A stretch of 64,000 nt of DNA from Sisyra terminalis (lineage: Eukaryota > Arthropoda > Insecta > Neuroptera > Sisyridae). The stretch covers positions 4,340,001 to 4,404,000 of the forward strand of contig OY292275.1 in the NCBI GenBank assembly GCA_958496175.1, read 5' to 3'. How positions within the stretch are numbered: the stretch's first letter is position 1; each line of letters starts with the position of its first letter. The notes beneath the pieces are model-generated. The model saw only the letters and a program-made list of their open reading frames with translations, did no database searches and was not told the origin of the DNA. The translations under genes and the position numbers were made by a program. Below are positions 1-12,080 of this stretch, one piece after another.

Positions 1-1159
1 GTACATGAAAGTGTACGAGGTACAATAAGAGACCTGTGTACGGGAATAACGTCGATTTAGTCTCTCTATAATTTTCCTGCTTTTCTACTATACTCTTGGT
101 CGTGTTTTTTCCCAAAAAAAAAAATGGGAAAACTACGACGACAAATTCAACAATGGTTAATAGCTTCCAACTAGTCTATAAAGTTAAACAAGGCAAAACT
201 TGAGAAATTAGTGCTCGTTTTTTATATCTCTATTGGCTTATAGGGGAATGTTATTCTTATGGATGCAATTTTAGTAAAATATTTCTTTAAATTTTTCGTA
301 TCGATTTCCAAATCAATATTAGTCATTTTTATTATATCGTTAACTTTCGAGAGAAATATTGGCATTTGAAAAAAAAGCTCTTTTCTAATTAAGATTGGGT
401 GCAAAGAAAGTGCATTATGCAGCTGACATGTTCAACTCGTACACCATATTTTACTGAAATTCATTATTGAAATGAAATTTTAATAAGACTATAATTAATC
501 ATCGTAAAACGTTCAAAATGAAAAGTTCCTTAATGAAGTGAACAACGGGAATAAAATGAAATTTGACGAAGTACCAACATTGTGCATCACAAAATTCACT
601 TTTCCCTTAACGAAAAAGATTTATTAATTTATTAATATAAGGCCTACCCTATTAACTTTCTAGCTGTACCAGGAAACCCTGGAACATCATATCTTGAAGT
701 ATAATGCAAGTACAAATTAATTGAGTTCGTTTTTTTAAAAAATGGACATCCCTTAAGTTAGCATTGCACTTTTGGAATTGGAACAGACAAAGTTACTCGC
801 ATATTTATCAAAAAGCTCTATGTTATGGTAAGTTGATGCTTGAAGCTTTTTATGAATATTAAAATTTCGATTCTTTTTTCACCATTAGTTGGTGATTTTT
901 GTTACTCGGGAGTTGAAAGAAAACTTTTTTGTTACTGTTACATATTATCTTTGAAAAGATGTAAAAAAATAAGCCAAATTTCGATATTTGCCAAACATTA
1001 AAACTTTGAAACTTATATTAGCAAACGAAGAATATCATAAGTGCAAGTGGTAAAAATTTTATTTTAAGGATTTTCAAAGGACAAAAAGCAAATCAATGGT
1101 GGATTTTTTTTTTGTGAGATTTAAGTGTAAATAGGAAAGTTCTAATCGTCACATTAGCA
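1..1159. other. AT-rich non-coding DNA with one hairpin module
   Basis: No gene is visible. Around 850-960 lies a module with a CACCATTAGTTGGTG-type hairpin followed by a TTTTTGTTACTCGGGAGTTGAAAG-like segment. The same module recurs many times at 30.8-32.9 kb, so this is a dispersed copy. The remainder is AT-rich sequence with A/T runs and nothing I can assign. Confidence 0.5.
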
Positions 1160-1700
1160 CAGTGGTTCCCAATCGATTTTGGGCCATGCCCCACCTAGGC
1201 ATTCCTAAAGTCCTGATAAAATTTTGGATAACAAAAATTTTTTGGTAATTCACCTGAAGGAAGCTTAAAAAGCTATTAACTTAGTACCAAAACAAGCTTT
1301 CAAAGACTAAGTCATCCATGGAAGACAAAAAAAAAATGAAAGATTAGTTAAATAAATAAAGTTTCCAAAAATGTGGTAGAGAACTGAAATGCAAAAAAAG
1401 TAAAGATTTAAACGCAATATTATTCTGAAAAAATGAAACATCATTCTTTGTTAATAACTCATTCTTGAATTATCTCAAAGTCTTTGGTATAGTGCCTATG
1501 GTCCATCAAAATATTGTCATGCCCCACGTTGGGATTTTCTTGCAAATATTCCCACAAGAAAATGCATTCACCAAAAAGTACGTAAAAGTCAGTTTTTAAT
1601 CAATTGATAAATTAGATTCCATAATGATTTCCACCAAAAATTCGTCACGTAAAGGTGTCTCGTTCTCCTCCCCCACAAATTGACTTTCCCAAAAAGAAAT
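1160..1700. mobile_element. Possible hAT-like non-autonomous element, one end visible
   Basis: The segment opens with CAGTGGTTCCCAA, the kind of terminus typical of hAT-superfamily MITEs, and runs into 'gggccatgccccacc'. A related phrase 'catgccccacgttggga' recurs near 1519-1535, as if the two halves face each other. I could not find a matching right terminus or an 8-bp target duplication of CATTAGCA, so the right boundary is arbitrary. It has no coding capacity. It could also be a chance match at the end. Confidence 0.3.
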
Positions 1701-2240
1701 TTTTTTGTTCATTAAAACTTTGGAAACGTTCTAGATACAAACAAAAGAGTTATTACCAAAATGAAAGTTCAAGATATTTCCTAAAAAAAAGGCTTTTTAA
1801 CAATTTTCCATAAATGCCATAGTTTGGCGGGAAATTGATATCGAAAGCACTAGTGTCTTTTTGCATGAGATCAGATTTCGTTTTCTTGACAAATGTGTAA
1901 GTTCTTGCTAAAAATCAAAATGGATCTTTGAAAGTGATAACTTATACTTCAATTTCATTTATTTCATAACTCAATTATTTTTGGAACTAGAAAATAATAG
2001 AAAATATTTTTCAGAATATTTACAAATATTTTACAAAAAATATTTTTATAAATTTCTTGTTTTTTAATAGTTACGTCCGTAGGAAAAATTCCGTATTTAA
2101 ATATCAACAATCAACGTGAGAAACTCAACTTTAGGCTTTGTACTACGATGTACATTACGTAAAAATTGAAATTACTATAACAATAAACAGAAAATATATT
2201 CAATTCAAAGCTCCAATTGACAAATTATATAGGAAATGAT
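1701..2240. other. AT-rich non-coding DNA
   Basis: No gene, repeat family or regulatory element recognised. The sequence is rich in A/T runs. Confidence 0.5.
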
Positions 2241-2855
2241 TTCGATGGTTTTTACTAGTAGATTTCAGCCTTGAAGAAAAGCCTTATTTTGGGCAGTTGA
2301 AAAGCTTGAAAATTAAGAATTAGATCCAGTACTTGATAAAACTTCAAGTAAAAGCATGTAAACACATTTAAAGTGATTTTGCAAATAATTTTCGAAAGAT
2401 TAAAATTCATGAAAATGATTCCAAGGAATGCAATTGGGTTTTCTTATGAATAGAAAGTTAAAGACTTTAGCAACTGATTTAAAAACAAAATGAAAGAATA
2501 TTAAAATCGAATAGTTATTGGGGGTTAATAATAAATATTCTTATGAACAATCAGCTAAGCTTTGCCAATTGTTTCGATTTTTAACACCAAATTAAAATGA
2601 AGTCATGGTATAGATTTGGAAGGATAAAAAAAAGAATTGATTTATCACCTCGAGACTTATGCATTTTTTTGCTGCACAAATACAACAACACTTGTGTATT
2701 GATTCAACTATTATATATCTGTTATGATTCCTTATATCAAGGACTATGTTTTCAATCAACTCCTGTCCCATAATTTAAGTTTAATTGCAACAAAGGATGA
2801 AATTTCTCATTTTATAGAATCACATTTTAAAAACTTAAAATAGAAAATTGATTAG

Positions 2856-3450
2856 TAGGGTGGGTCAAAGAAATCGATTATTTTTTTTTACAAGTGACGC
2901 GGAAAAATGGGTTGCTAGACACCGTAAAAAAATTCTCACCAAGTATGAGCTTTTAATTTTAATAGGAAGATCCTCCGCATCGCAGTTTTGTATTTTTTTC
3001 TCAGTCCAATAGAAAAAAATTCATACCTCATCATTTATCGATTGGCCAGAAAAATGTTCTGAAAGAATTTTTTAGGAAATTTAATGCTCTACAACAAAGG
3101 TATTCCATATTTTATCCGTAAGCCTCACCATTTGAAAGATATTAAGGATTTAATTTTGATTATTTTAAGATAAATTTCATTTTTATTTATGAATTTTATA
3201 ACTCGACAATAAATGACTCTTATACAATTCGCAATACAAATTTTTTTTGGAAATTAACTGCTCTATAAAAATGGTTCCTTACTTTTTGGCGATTAAATTA
3301 ACCGTTCCAAAGATATTCATCATCAAACTTTCATTTGTACGGGTTTTAAAAGTTTTTGATGAGATATTCGAAAAATTTTAATTTAATTTATAATTTTCAT
3401 ATAAATTTCATTTTTTGTCATTAATATAAGTATTATTATCCCTAATCAAT
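2856..3450. mobile_element. ~595-bp element inserted in repeat unit 1
   Basis: Comparison with the uninterrupted junction in the next unit (gattgattagggattact, about 4341-4357) shows an insertion. It begins TAGGGTGGGTCAAAGAAATC and ends near CCCTAATCAAT. It is flanked by GATTAG (2850-2855) and GATTCG (3451-3456), a likely decayed target duplication. Its left end resembles the termini of foldback families B and C (TAGACTGGGCC, TAGACTGATTC followed by A- and T-runs and ATCGA). It carries the same kind of phrase, 'aatttaatgctctacaa'. It has no coding capacity. Confidence 0.55.
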
Positions 3451-3953
3451 GATTCGGGATTACTAACTTCAAAAGAGCAACCCCTTGTTGATTTCAGTTT
3501 TGAAAACTAGCCTTATTTTGGACAGTCGAAAAGCTTAAAGATAAAGAATTGGATCTTTTTCTTGATAAAGCTTCAAGTCAAAGCTTGTAAACACATTGGA
3601 AATTATTTTACAAATAGTTTTCGAAAGATTAAAATTCATGGAAATGATTCCAAGGAATGCAATTGGATTTCTGTTTAATAGAAAGTTAGAAACTTTAGCA
3701 ACTGATTTAAAACCAAAAAGAAAGAATGTTAACATCGAATAGTTATTGGGGTTAGTACTAAATATTCTTTTAAATAATTAGCTAAGCTTCGCCAATCGTT
3801 TCGATTTCTAATACCAAATTAAAATTTCATGATTCGAAAGGCATGGTATAAATCTGGAAAGATCAAAAAAATATTTGATTTATCAACTTAGACTTATGGA
3901 TTTTTTTACTTCAGAAATGCAACAACACTTGTGTATTGACTCAACTATTATAT

Positions 3954-4207
3954 GACTCGTTTATTTTGAAAGTGGCGTAAGTCCATTTCAAGGACGGTCT
4001 ATATGGTGATTCTTCTTGTAACTAGAACAAAGTATGTTAATTATTTAACTGCTCAGTTTTTAGAAAATACTGATTTCATTTTAGTTGTTAACAAAAACGC
4101 CAATTATTCCCTCCTCCTTAATATCTTATGTTCCTATGGTTAAAAATTATAATACTTTAGGGATTGTTCTTGAAATGGACTTAACTCACTTTCAAAATAA
4201 ACGGCGC
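3954..4207. mobile_element. 254-bp MITE inserted in repeat unit 2
   Basis: The sister repeat unit (2690-2730) reads straight through, which defines this insertion. The ends are inverted repeats of about 40 bp: CGTTTATTTTGAAAGTGGCG at the left and the complement of a close variant at the right, differing at a few positions. The flanks share ATAT, consistent with insertion in a TA-rich target. It is too short to code and is a non-autonomous DNA transposon of unassigned superfamily. Confidence 0.7.
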
Positions 4208-4384
4208 ATATATCTGATATGACTCCTTATATCAAGGACTATGTTTCAATCAACTCCTGTCCTATAATTTAACTTTAATTTCAAACAAAGGATGAAATTT
4301 CTCATTTTATAGAATCACATTTTAAAGACTGAAAACAGAAGATTGATTAGGGATTACTAATTTCAAAAGAGCAACCCCCTTACA

Positions 4385-5692
4385 CAATAGGGATTGGTAG
4401 GAACGGTTGGTTGAAAACAAAAAAAAAGAAGAAAACTTTCCTCAAACGATAAATCTTTCAAGTTTATTGTGCGATTAGTTGAATGCACCTCAAATAAAAT
4501 ATAAAAGCAATAAGAATTAGGCGAATAAAAAAAAATAAAAAAAAAAAACAAGCATTGAATGAAGCGCGTTGAAAAAGAGATCACAAAACGGAAGTGACTT
4601 TTGCAATGGCCACTTGAATAAGTAACCACTTGCATTCACAATGAGCTTTCGGGTTCAGTATATGTGTGTGGGCCGAATGGGATGAGAGTGGGACGTGAAG
4701 ATGAGGCGCCGGGACCCTCACAATAAGAGGAAACGTGAAAGATGCACAAAGATATTTTTCAGACGAAAGGTAGCGAGATCGGCAGATACACGCCACTGCC
4801 GACCGAGCCAATGTAAACACCAGTGGCACACAAAAACCCTCTGCTTTTCCGTTTCCATTCCGACTTTTCCCCATTTTTTTTTTCGTCTTGCTTTCCTATT
4901 CACTTCAAGTTCGGTTCGATTCGAGACTTTGGTGTGTTTGTTGCAATTGCATCACCACCCTCGCTCGGTGTACTTCGACAGATTTTAGAGCATCTTTGTC
5001 TTCGGATGGCCTCCCCCGTTCCACTTTGACATCGACCGTTTCTATTTTGACCGGCGATGGCTACACTTTTTCATTAAGTTGTTCTCGATCGTATTTCAAC
5101 CTCAATTCAGATCGCCTTTCTTATTGGAAAACACTTCAAGTGGAAAAACAGTGGACGACTTTCGTCGTAAAGGTTTCCCATCTACACTGATTTTTTTTTG
5201 CTCTTAGATTCAAAAAGAAATCAACATCACAACTAATCGAAACGCATCGGGAATCTTAATTTCCAAAAAAAAAAAACAACCGGACCAATATTTCACTTAT
5301 GTCACCCATGGCAATTTCGCATACCACCTAAACATAAAGTGGATGTGGACACCAAAAAGTAATTTTCCACATTGATATTGTGCCAAGTATTTGTATCAGA
5401 TTGTGGACGAAAACGATACCAAATTCAATTGCTTTTGTATCATTTTTTTTCGCCCGTGTTTGAGAAAATTTTCTGAGACGTTTCAATTTTGGCGAGTCAC
5501 CATCAACGAGGCCATCGAGTATCGAACGGAATGGGGAAACTTGAAAGTTAGAGTGTGCGATCCTCTTCAGAAGATAATCGGACTTGGTGCTTGTTCGCAA
5601 GTTGGAATTAAATTGTTCCAAACAAAATAATATAGTAGGAATCAATTTCCAATCTACTCATACACACGTTTGCATATTAATTTTGAGCCAAT
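4385..5692. other. GC-richer unique island
   Basis: No homology to the repeats elsewhere in the window is evident. Around 4690-5190 the sequence is clearly less AT-rich than its surroundings and open in several frames. None of those frames shows recognisable domains, a consistent reading frame or splice structure. It could be regulatory or conserved non-coding DNA or an untranslated exon; the sequence alone does not decide. Confidence 0.35.
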
Positions 5693-5892
5693 TTATGCAA
5701 ATTGAACCACTTGGAATGGGAATTATCCTCGTGAAAAGATAAAAACTTACTTTAAACGTAAATTGATTGCAAAAATGACATTTATTTTTCAATAAAAAAG
5801 GAAAAAAATTGATCTAGATTATAACTAGACTCCCAAAGTCCACTTGTAGAAAAAAAAATTTCCATGAAAAATGCATTAATTGACTTAATACA
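5693..5892. repeat. ~195-bp repeat, copy 1
   Basis: It matches 9038-9240 with high identity (tgcaaattgaaccact ... ccatgaaaaatgca ... gacttaatac). In both places the block abuts the left end of a family-B foldback. Here the family-A element lies between the two, so the duplication preceded that insertion. Confidence 0.75.
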
Positions 5893-6437
5893 GTGTATAC
5901 AATATATAAAATATATTGCAGTCTTATTTATGTAGTATAATTTAACATAATTATATACAAATTTAATATAATATACAAATTTAATATAATAATATTTAAA
6001 CTTAATATAATATTATATAAACTTAATATAATATTATATAAAAATCATACCACCAACATAAATTTGAACAGAAGTTCAAACAAAAATATTCGTGCCGTAT
6101 TGTCCAGATACGTATTTCGATTGCCAAGCAATCTTCAACAGTGGTGATCAAGTAGTCTACGGAGTGATCCAGACTACTTGATGACCACTGTTTAAGTTGT
6201 TTGGCAATCGAAATACGTATCTGGGCAATACGTCACGAATATTTTTGTTTGAACTTCTGTTCAAATTTATGTTGGTGGTATGATTTTTATATATTACTAT
6301 ATAAAGTTTATATATTGTTATATTAAATTTGTATATTATTATGTTAACTTATACTACATAAATTGGACTGCAATATATTTTACATATTGTATACACAGTA
6401 TAACTGTTCAAAGTCAGCGGAAAAAATCTTATTTTGA
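5893..6437. mobile_element. Family-A foldback, copy A1
   Basis: Two arms of about 250 bp are inverted around a centre near 6160. Each arm contains tandem 18-19 bp units (tacaaatttaatataat), then gaacagaagttcaaac, then a hammerhead-like block (GATTGC, TTG, GCAATC, GAAA, TACGTATC). The element is bracketed by the 12-bp duplication TGACTTAATACA (5881-5892 and 6438-6449). The left end is truncated at GTGTATAC; the right end is complete at ATCTTATTTTGA. The variable-length target duplication and one truncated end suggest target-primed reverse transcription rather than cut-and-paste. The core CTGATGA is mutated in both arms here. Confidence 0.85.
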
Positions 6438-6450
6438 TGACTTAATACAT

Positions 6451-6940
6451 TTTAGACTGGGCCAAAGAAATCGACTCTTTTTTTTTGAAAAGTTTATCGA
6501 AAAAAAAATATCGGGAAGATTTGAGCCCTTAATATTAATATTTAAAGGTCTATCATATTTTATTTCGGTTTTTTATTTGTGCTTTCATTTTTCCGTCAAT
6601 GCTGTGAAACTATCAAGGTAAAAATATTCATCTGTACAAATATTTATAGAAAATTCATTTCCTTGCAAAAAACGTTTCTGTGAAAATTTTAGCCAGACAC
6701 GCCGTTTCCGAAAAATCAAACTTTTAACTTTGATATAATTTTAAGATTTATCTTCTTTATTTTGTAATTTTGTAATTAACGAACAAATAAATATATAGAA
6801 ATGAACAACATAGATTCTTGAAGGGAATTTAATGCTCTACAAAAAAGGTCTTTCAACGTTTTTACATAAAATCACCTTTTCAAAAGTTATTCACAGTTAT
6901 AGTCGAAGGAAAAATTAAATCATTGTTTTTTTCATTATAA
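6451..6940. mobile_element. Family-B foldback, single arm (B1)
   Basis: It starts TTTAGACTGGGCC and matches the left arms of the copies at 9241, 39505 and 41034 (gtcaatgctgtgaaactatcaagg; agacacgccgtttccgaa; gaatttaatgctctacaa). The complementary arm is missing, and sequence beyond about 6940 is unrelated. Non-coding; the apparent frame across 6280-6621 is an AT-driven accident. Confidence 0.75.
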
Positions 6941-8274
6941 ATTTTTGAAGGAAATTTCAATTAAATGCTGATTTAAATTAACGCAATCAAAGATCTCAAT
7001 TTTACAAGTGTTGGTTGAAAACCGAAAACATATAAGCCACCAAAGAACAACAGGTTTTTTCCTGTGCTTAATATGGCACAGAATTTTGTTGAAATATTGA
7101 ATTATTGAAACATTCTAAATTACATGGGAATTGGACGGCAAATTTTTCTTCATTTAAATTATGAATTATTGATTTGCATGACACATTAGAAAAGCTTCGT
7201 TCATCCGTTTTAATTAAAACTGTTATACGTAAAATCAATCATATCATAATCTATTCAGGCGCTACGAAAAAGCTCGCCAATGGAGCGGGGTGAAAAGAGG
7301 GTGGTGGGGTTTGTAGGAAAAATCGAACAACTGACAAAATATTCACTAAATAATATTTATAGCGCGAGCCATCGGCGCCAGCACAAATTACTCATACGTT
7401 AGAGTATTCAATGATTAATTTTCTTACGCATTATATCTTCTTCCTTGGTAAAAATGAAAAAAATATTGTAGTACTTCTGGAAATTAAAGACTTTAATTTA
7501 GAATGGTATGTTGATTTTTCTCGTTACAAAGAAGTTTAAAAGCCCAAAAATTTACATTCTCTTGGATTCCCAGGAAAAACACCGCTGTTCTTTTGAACCA
7601 ATATTTGCTGGCGCCCATGGCAAGATACAACAATAAGATATTGTCGAAAGTCGGAAAACATTCACAAACGAAAGTCAAGCGACACGAATTGTTGTTGACA
7701 AGACGTGAAAAACGCATTATTGTGTCACGATTTTTTCATTTAAATTGATTCCTCGTCCTGCATCAGGCATTCTTTGTCTTCAACACCAACCCCAATCATC
7801 AACCTCCACTCTATAAATTCCCTTAAAATTTTCCTCGTACAATTTAAAATTGTTAATTTTCCCAAAGCTGCAACCAAAAATTGCATTTCGGAAATGTATT
7901 TTTTTCTCTCATTTCTTTGTTGTGTCGCTGTATGTTGTTTAGGGGGAAACGAAAAACGGGCGACAAAACAAATAAATTCAAATCTCTCGAATGCCGGAAT
8001 ATGGGGGTCGGATATTTGTGTGTGTGTGGGTGTATATGTATGTGTGCACTCGTGAATGCGCCAAACGTTTATATTGAAAACGTAATATATAACTCAATTT
8101 TGGAAGGAAAAATCCGCGGTTGATATTTTCTTTATTTTCCCTGGTGGGTTTGCCACAAATGCTGGAACGTTAGACGCCACCGCCGACCCACTGAGATTTA
8201 CGACATGTTTATTTGATATGCCGAAATGTTATACGCGCTTCATCTTCTTTTTCCGATTGCACATATATTATATG

Positions 8275-8280
<6 letters not shown>
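6941..8280. other. Non-coding DNA, partly GC-richer
   Basis: No family-level repeat recognised. 7250-7420 and 7740-8210 are less AT-rich, and TG/TA-rich stretches (tgtgtgtgtgggtgtatatgt) appear near 8018. No exon is supportable. Confidence 0.4.

Positions 8281-8338
<58 letters not shown>
8277..8338. repeat. (AT)n microsatellite
   Basis: About 30 uninterrupted TA dinucleotides. It generates poly-(Ile-Tyr) frames on both strands that are not genes. Confidence 0.97.
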
Positions 8339-8340
<2 letters not shown>

Positions 8341-8483
8341 AAACACTTTTTCGGAGTCGCAAGTCACTGGAGTCGCATCTACAAAGTGCAATCTTTGCAT
8401 CATCACCAATTCGGTTTTGTATTATATCTTCCATTCTGTTTTGTCGTTGGGTCAATACTTCTTCTTCAATAAAACATATACAC

Positions 8484-8990
8484 TAGACTGATTCAAAAAA
8501 ATTATGATTTTTTTGCCTAATTATATCGAAATTATTGTTGGGAATGACAAAAAAAATCCTGTGAAAGTTTAAGCTCTTAATAGTGCTAATATTAAGAGGT
8601 GCCACATTGCAAATTTCGATTTACTATTTAAATAACACGGGAACAATATTCTCTTGCACTTTGAAATTTTATAGCTCACGTTGGTGATAATATTTTGGAA
8701 TAATCAAGGTATATTCTTGTAGAAAATTAAACGATCTACAAAAAAGGTCTCGAACAAGTTTTTGATATATTTATTGCTTCAAAAGTTATTCGAAGTCAAA
8801 GTTGAACTAAAGAGAAATTTTAATATTTTTTCAATGTTTTGACGCAACCATTTTATGAGAAAATTTTATAGGACATTTTTGCAGAGCACTTTTTTTTCTA
8901 TAACTTATCATTATAAAAGTTTTTGGTATTTTTTACAGGTTCTAGGTAATAAAAAAAAAAAAAATTTATGTTAAAAATATTATTAATTTA
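8484..8990. mobile_element. Family-C foldback, single arm (C1)
   Basis: It starts TAGACTGATTC and matches the left arm of the complete copy at 58099 along its whole length (cctgtgaaagtttaagctct; gggaacaatattctcttgca; aacgatctacaaaaaaggtc). The partner arm is absent. Non-coding. Confidence 0.8.
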
Positions 8991-9037
8991 AAACAATAAA
9001 ATTACGAATATTTTCAGTTTAATGCAAATAATTTGGT

Positions 9038-9240
9038 ATTTCGATGCAAATTGAACCACTTTTAATAGGAATTATTCTCGTTAAAAGATAAAAACTTACT
9101 TTATACGTATGTTGATTGCAATAATGACATTTATTTTTCAATAAAAAAGGAAAAAATTGATCTAGAATATCATTAGTTTCCCAAAGTTCACTTAAGGATT
9201 TTTTTTTCCATGAAAAATGCACCAATAGACTTAATACATA
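9038..9240. repeat. ~195-bp repeat, copy 2
   Basis: Partner of 5693-5892. It directly precedes a complete family-B foldback and shows the arrangement before family A inserted at the first copy. Confidence 0.75.
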
Positions 9241-10202
9241 TTAGACTGGACCAAAAAAATCGATTTTTTTTTAAAAGTATATCGAAAATATTGTGCAAGG
9301 TGCCAAAAAAAAAATATCGGGAAGATTTGAACCCTTCATATCAATATTTAAGAGTCTATCATCTTTAATTTCGATTTTTTAATTGTGTTTTCATTTTTGC
9401 GTCAATGTTGTCAAACTATCAAGGTAAAAAAATTCATCTGCACATATATTTATAGGAAATTAAAATTCCTACAAAAAAAGTTTCTATAAAAATTTTTGTC
9501 AGACACGCCGTTTCCGAATAATCAAGCTTTAAACCATTGATATAATTTTTAGATTTATCTTCTTTGTTTTGAAATTTTGAAACTAACGAGCAATAAATAT
9601 ATATAAATGAACAATATTCTTAAAGGGAATTCAATGCTCTACAAAAAGGGTCTCTTAACGTTTTTACTTAAAATCACTCTTTCAAAATTGGTTCAACAAC
9701 GAAAAAAACAATAATTTAATATTTCATTCAACTTTAATTGTGAATAACTTTTGAAAAAGTGATTTTATGTAAAAACGTTTTTTGTAGAAGACCTTTTTTG
9801 TAGAACATTAAATTCCCTTTAAGAATCTATATTGTTTATTTCTATATATTTGTTTGTTTGTTAGTGACAAAATTCCAAAATAAAGAAGATAAATCTAAAA
9901 ACTTTATTAATGTTTAGAACTTGATTATTCGGAAATGGCGTATCTGGCAAAAATGTTCACAAAGACGTTTTTTGTAGGGAATTTAATTTTCTATAAATAT
10001 ATGTGCAGAAGAATTGGTTTGCTTTGATAGTTTGACAACATTGACGCAAAAATGAAAGCACAAATAAAAAATCGAAATTAATGATGATCTAAATATTAAT
10101 ATTAAGGACTCAAATCTTTCCGATATTTTTTTTTTGTCACTTTGAACAATATTTTCGATATACTTTTCAAAAAAAAATAATCGATTTTTTTGGCCCTGTC
10201 TA
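9241..10202. mobile_element. Family-B foldback, complete (B2)
   Basis: A ~960-bp near-palindrome. The left end TTAGACTGGACCAAAAAAATC is answered by the complement of ATTAGACAGGGCC at the right, with the arms meeting near 9700-9730 at ggttcaacaacgaaaaaaac. Shared arm phrases are gacacgccgtttccgaataatc and gaattcaatgctctacaaa. The ends fit TA-flanked insertion with termini starting GACTGG. No protein is encoded, so it must depend on another element or be a fossil. Confidence 0.85.
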
Positions 10203-11759
10203 ATGGTTATCATGTCTAGCGGGGGTCTACTTTGTGAAAAAAGTAGACACCAAATTGAGCTGATAAATGATTTAAAACAACAATAGTTACAATTAAAAAG
10301 GTACTGAATCAAGCTCTCTTAAAACGCTTTTTAAATTCTCGAAATATATTAGTTTGTTGTATGACATCAATAAAATTATTCAAGTTAAATAATTTCGATA
10401 TCGTTTAAATATTGGTTTGGCTTTATATGTGTGTGCGGAATAAATTTGAAATAAAATACGATTTTGACCCTTGAAAATCATTGACGTTAAGCTATTTAAA
10501 TTATTGGAGTTGAGAATAACATTTTCATGCATAGAAATATGATGGATTTTCCATGAGGCAATTTTCGTATTTGGGCTCTTATCTCGCACGAAAGCCAACA
10601 AATAAAAATCAATCGATAGATTTTCTTTTTACCATAATCCGTTTACATACAGACATACACACATTCGACCGCAGTGTACCTACTCCCACAAACGTCTCGC
10701 ATACATATATACATTTTCATGTGAAAATATTTTCATATCAAACGTTGACGTTTGCAATCGAGTAAAATCTTTTGCGCGTAGCATTTTCACATTTTCCTCG
10801 ACACACCGGAAAACAAATGCAGTCATTTTCTACGCTGCTGGAATATTGTTAAAAATAAAAAACATATCCCACAAAAACATTCATATACATATATATTTTC
10901 TACCACAATATGTCCTACACATATACACCTCAAATACTTAAATCTAATAAGACAAAAGAGACAACCGTGAAAAAATCGCTGCGAATAAATAGAGAGGATA
11001 GATAATGCCCAAAAAAAAAAAAAAGAGAAGAAAATTCGGTCCCGTCGCGGTGGAAAGAGTTGCGAAAGTATTTTTCCATTTTTTTCATTCTCTTAACAAT
11101 ATTTTATTGGATATTATGTGGCACACGTGAAAATGAGAAAACGTACGGCACAAAATGGAAAAATGAAAAATTTGCGATTACTTGGCAAAGAAAAAAATAA
11201 ATCGTCGCTAGACGGGGAGGATGATGTGTGCTTGGAGCATCAAATCCATATTGAAATCGATCAAGATGTTCTCGACAAATCGAATTTTCATTTGGGGCAA
11301 TCATTTTGAAATTATTATAAATTTGTGAAGAGCATCAAGTGTTGAAAATAAGAAACACATTATAATTTTCTTGTAATTTTCTTTTTTCATTGGCCAAAGA
11401 ACAAGTTTGCAACAGCATTGCACTAGCACTGGGCGTGCCACAAGACGTCGCAAACTTTAATTGCATTTTAAAACAGTGGCAACTTTTGCTTGGTTTTTCC
11501 TTATAATGAACTATTTGAGGTAAAAATTCTACGTTTTTTTTTCAAATTTAAATCAAATGGAATTACAGTTAAGTCAAAAAATTGATATAAAGAAAAATGA
11601 ATAATTGAGGAAGAAAAACAATTATTTTTCTTTCATCTAACTTAAGATTTCGAAGATATTGGTCAAAGTTTTGTATAGTTCTGAACTCCCAGATTCCTGC
11701 ATTAAATTACGAAGAACTTCACAGAAAATTTGTTAATTAAAGTTCAACTATTCTTGTCT
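10203..11759. other. Non-coding DNA
   Basis: No repeat family recognised. 10550-11300 is moderately GC-richer with several short frames, none convincing. There is a poly-A run near 11008. Confidence 0.4.
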
Positions 11760-12080
11760 TAACCCTATCATTGTTGCCAATATATGGTGAGTAATATGGT
11801 TGTTACTTGGGCTGTTATAAATTCCTCAGTACTTTTTCACTATTTCTGTTCAACGAGTTGATAATCATTCTTAGGTCGTCTTTGTACCACTCGTAATTAT
11901 AGGTGCACAATATGTTCGAAAAATTCAGAGAATCTTTGGACTGGCTTCATTTCGTTTAACATAAAAAATTTGTTCTTCTAGCCGTCCATAAGATCCGCAA
12001 CATTTTCCTCCAAACCCATATTTGGAAGGCATTGATTTATCGCACGGAGAGCCAAAATCTCCGGAGCGTAGAAGAAGATA
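11760..12080 (-). pseudogene. Fragment of RTE-like LINE C-terminus
   Basis: On the minus strand 12045-11985 reads as a tract beginning AFQIWVWRKMLRILWTARR. This matches the conserved post-RT region of insect RTE-like non-LTR retrotransposons (the W..RR.LRI.WT motif). A diverged relative of the same stretch lies at 51161-51500. Stop codons follow at once, so this is a dead 5'-truncated fragment; the boundaries are approximate. Confidence 0.6.

Larger units (their letters stand above)
2228..4384. repeat. Tandem array of ~630-bp units, each unit interrupted
   Basis: The segment from 2261 (gatttcag...) is repeated from 3490 (gatttcag...), and a third unit starts and breaks off at 4349-4384 (gggattactaatttcaaaag). 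After removing the two inserted elements described separately, both period estimates come to about 630 bp. Identity between units is high over most of their length (blocks such as 'ccaaggaatgcaattgg' and 'caacaacacttgtgtattga'). Nothing suggests coding function. This looks like a minor satellite or a local tandem duplication later colonised by transposons. Confidence 0.75.

Noticed and set aside
5893..6437. Family-A palindromes as cut-and-paste MITEs
   Set aside because: Target duplications of 12-15 bp, variable truncation at one end and a copy with only one arm fit retroposition better.
6280..6621. 113-codon frame rich in Ile/Tyr/Phe
   Set aside because: It crosses the boundary between family-A and family-B elements and is driven by tandem AT units.
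8209..8491. Several overlapping frames with poly(Ile-Tyr)
   Set aside because: Translation of an (AT)n microsatellite.
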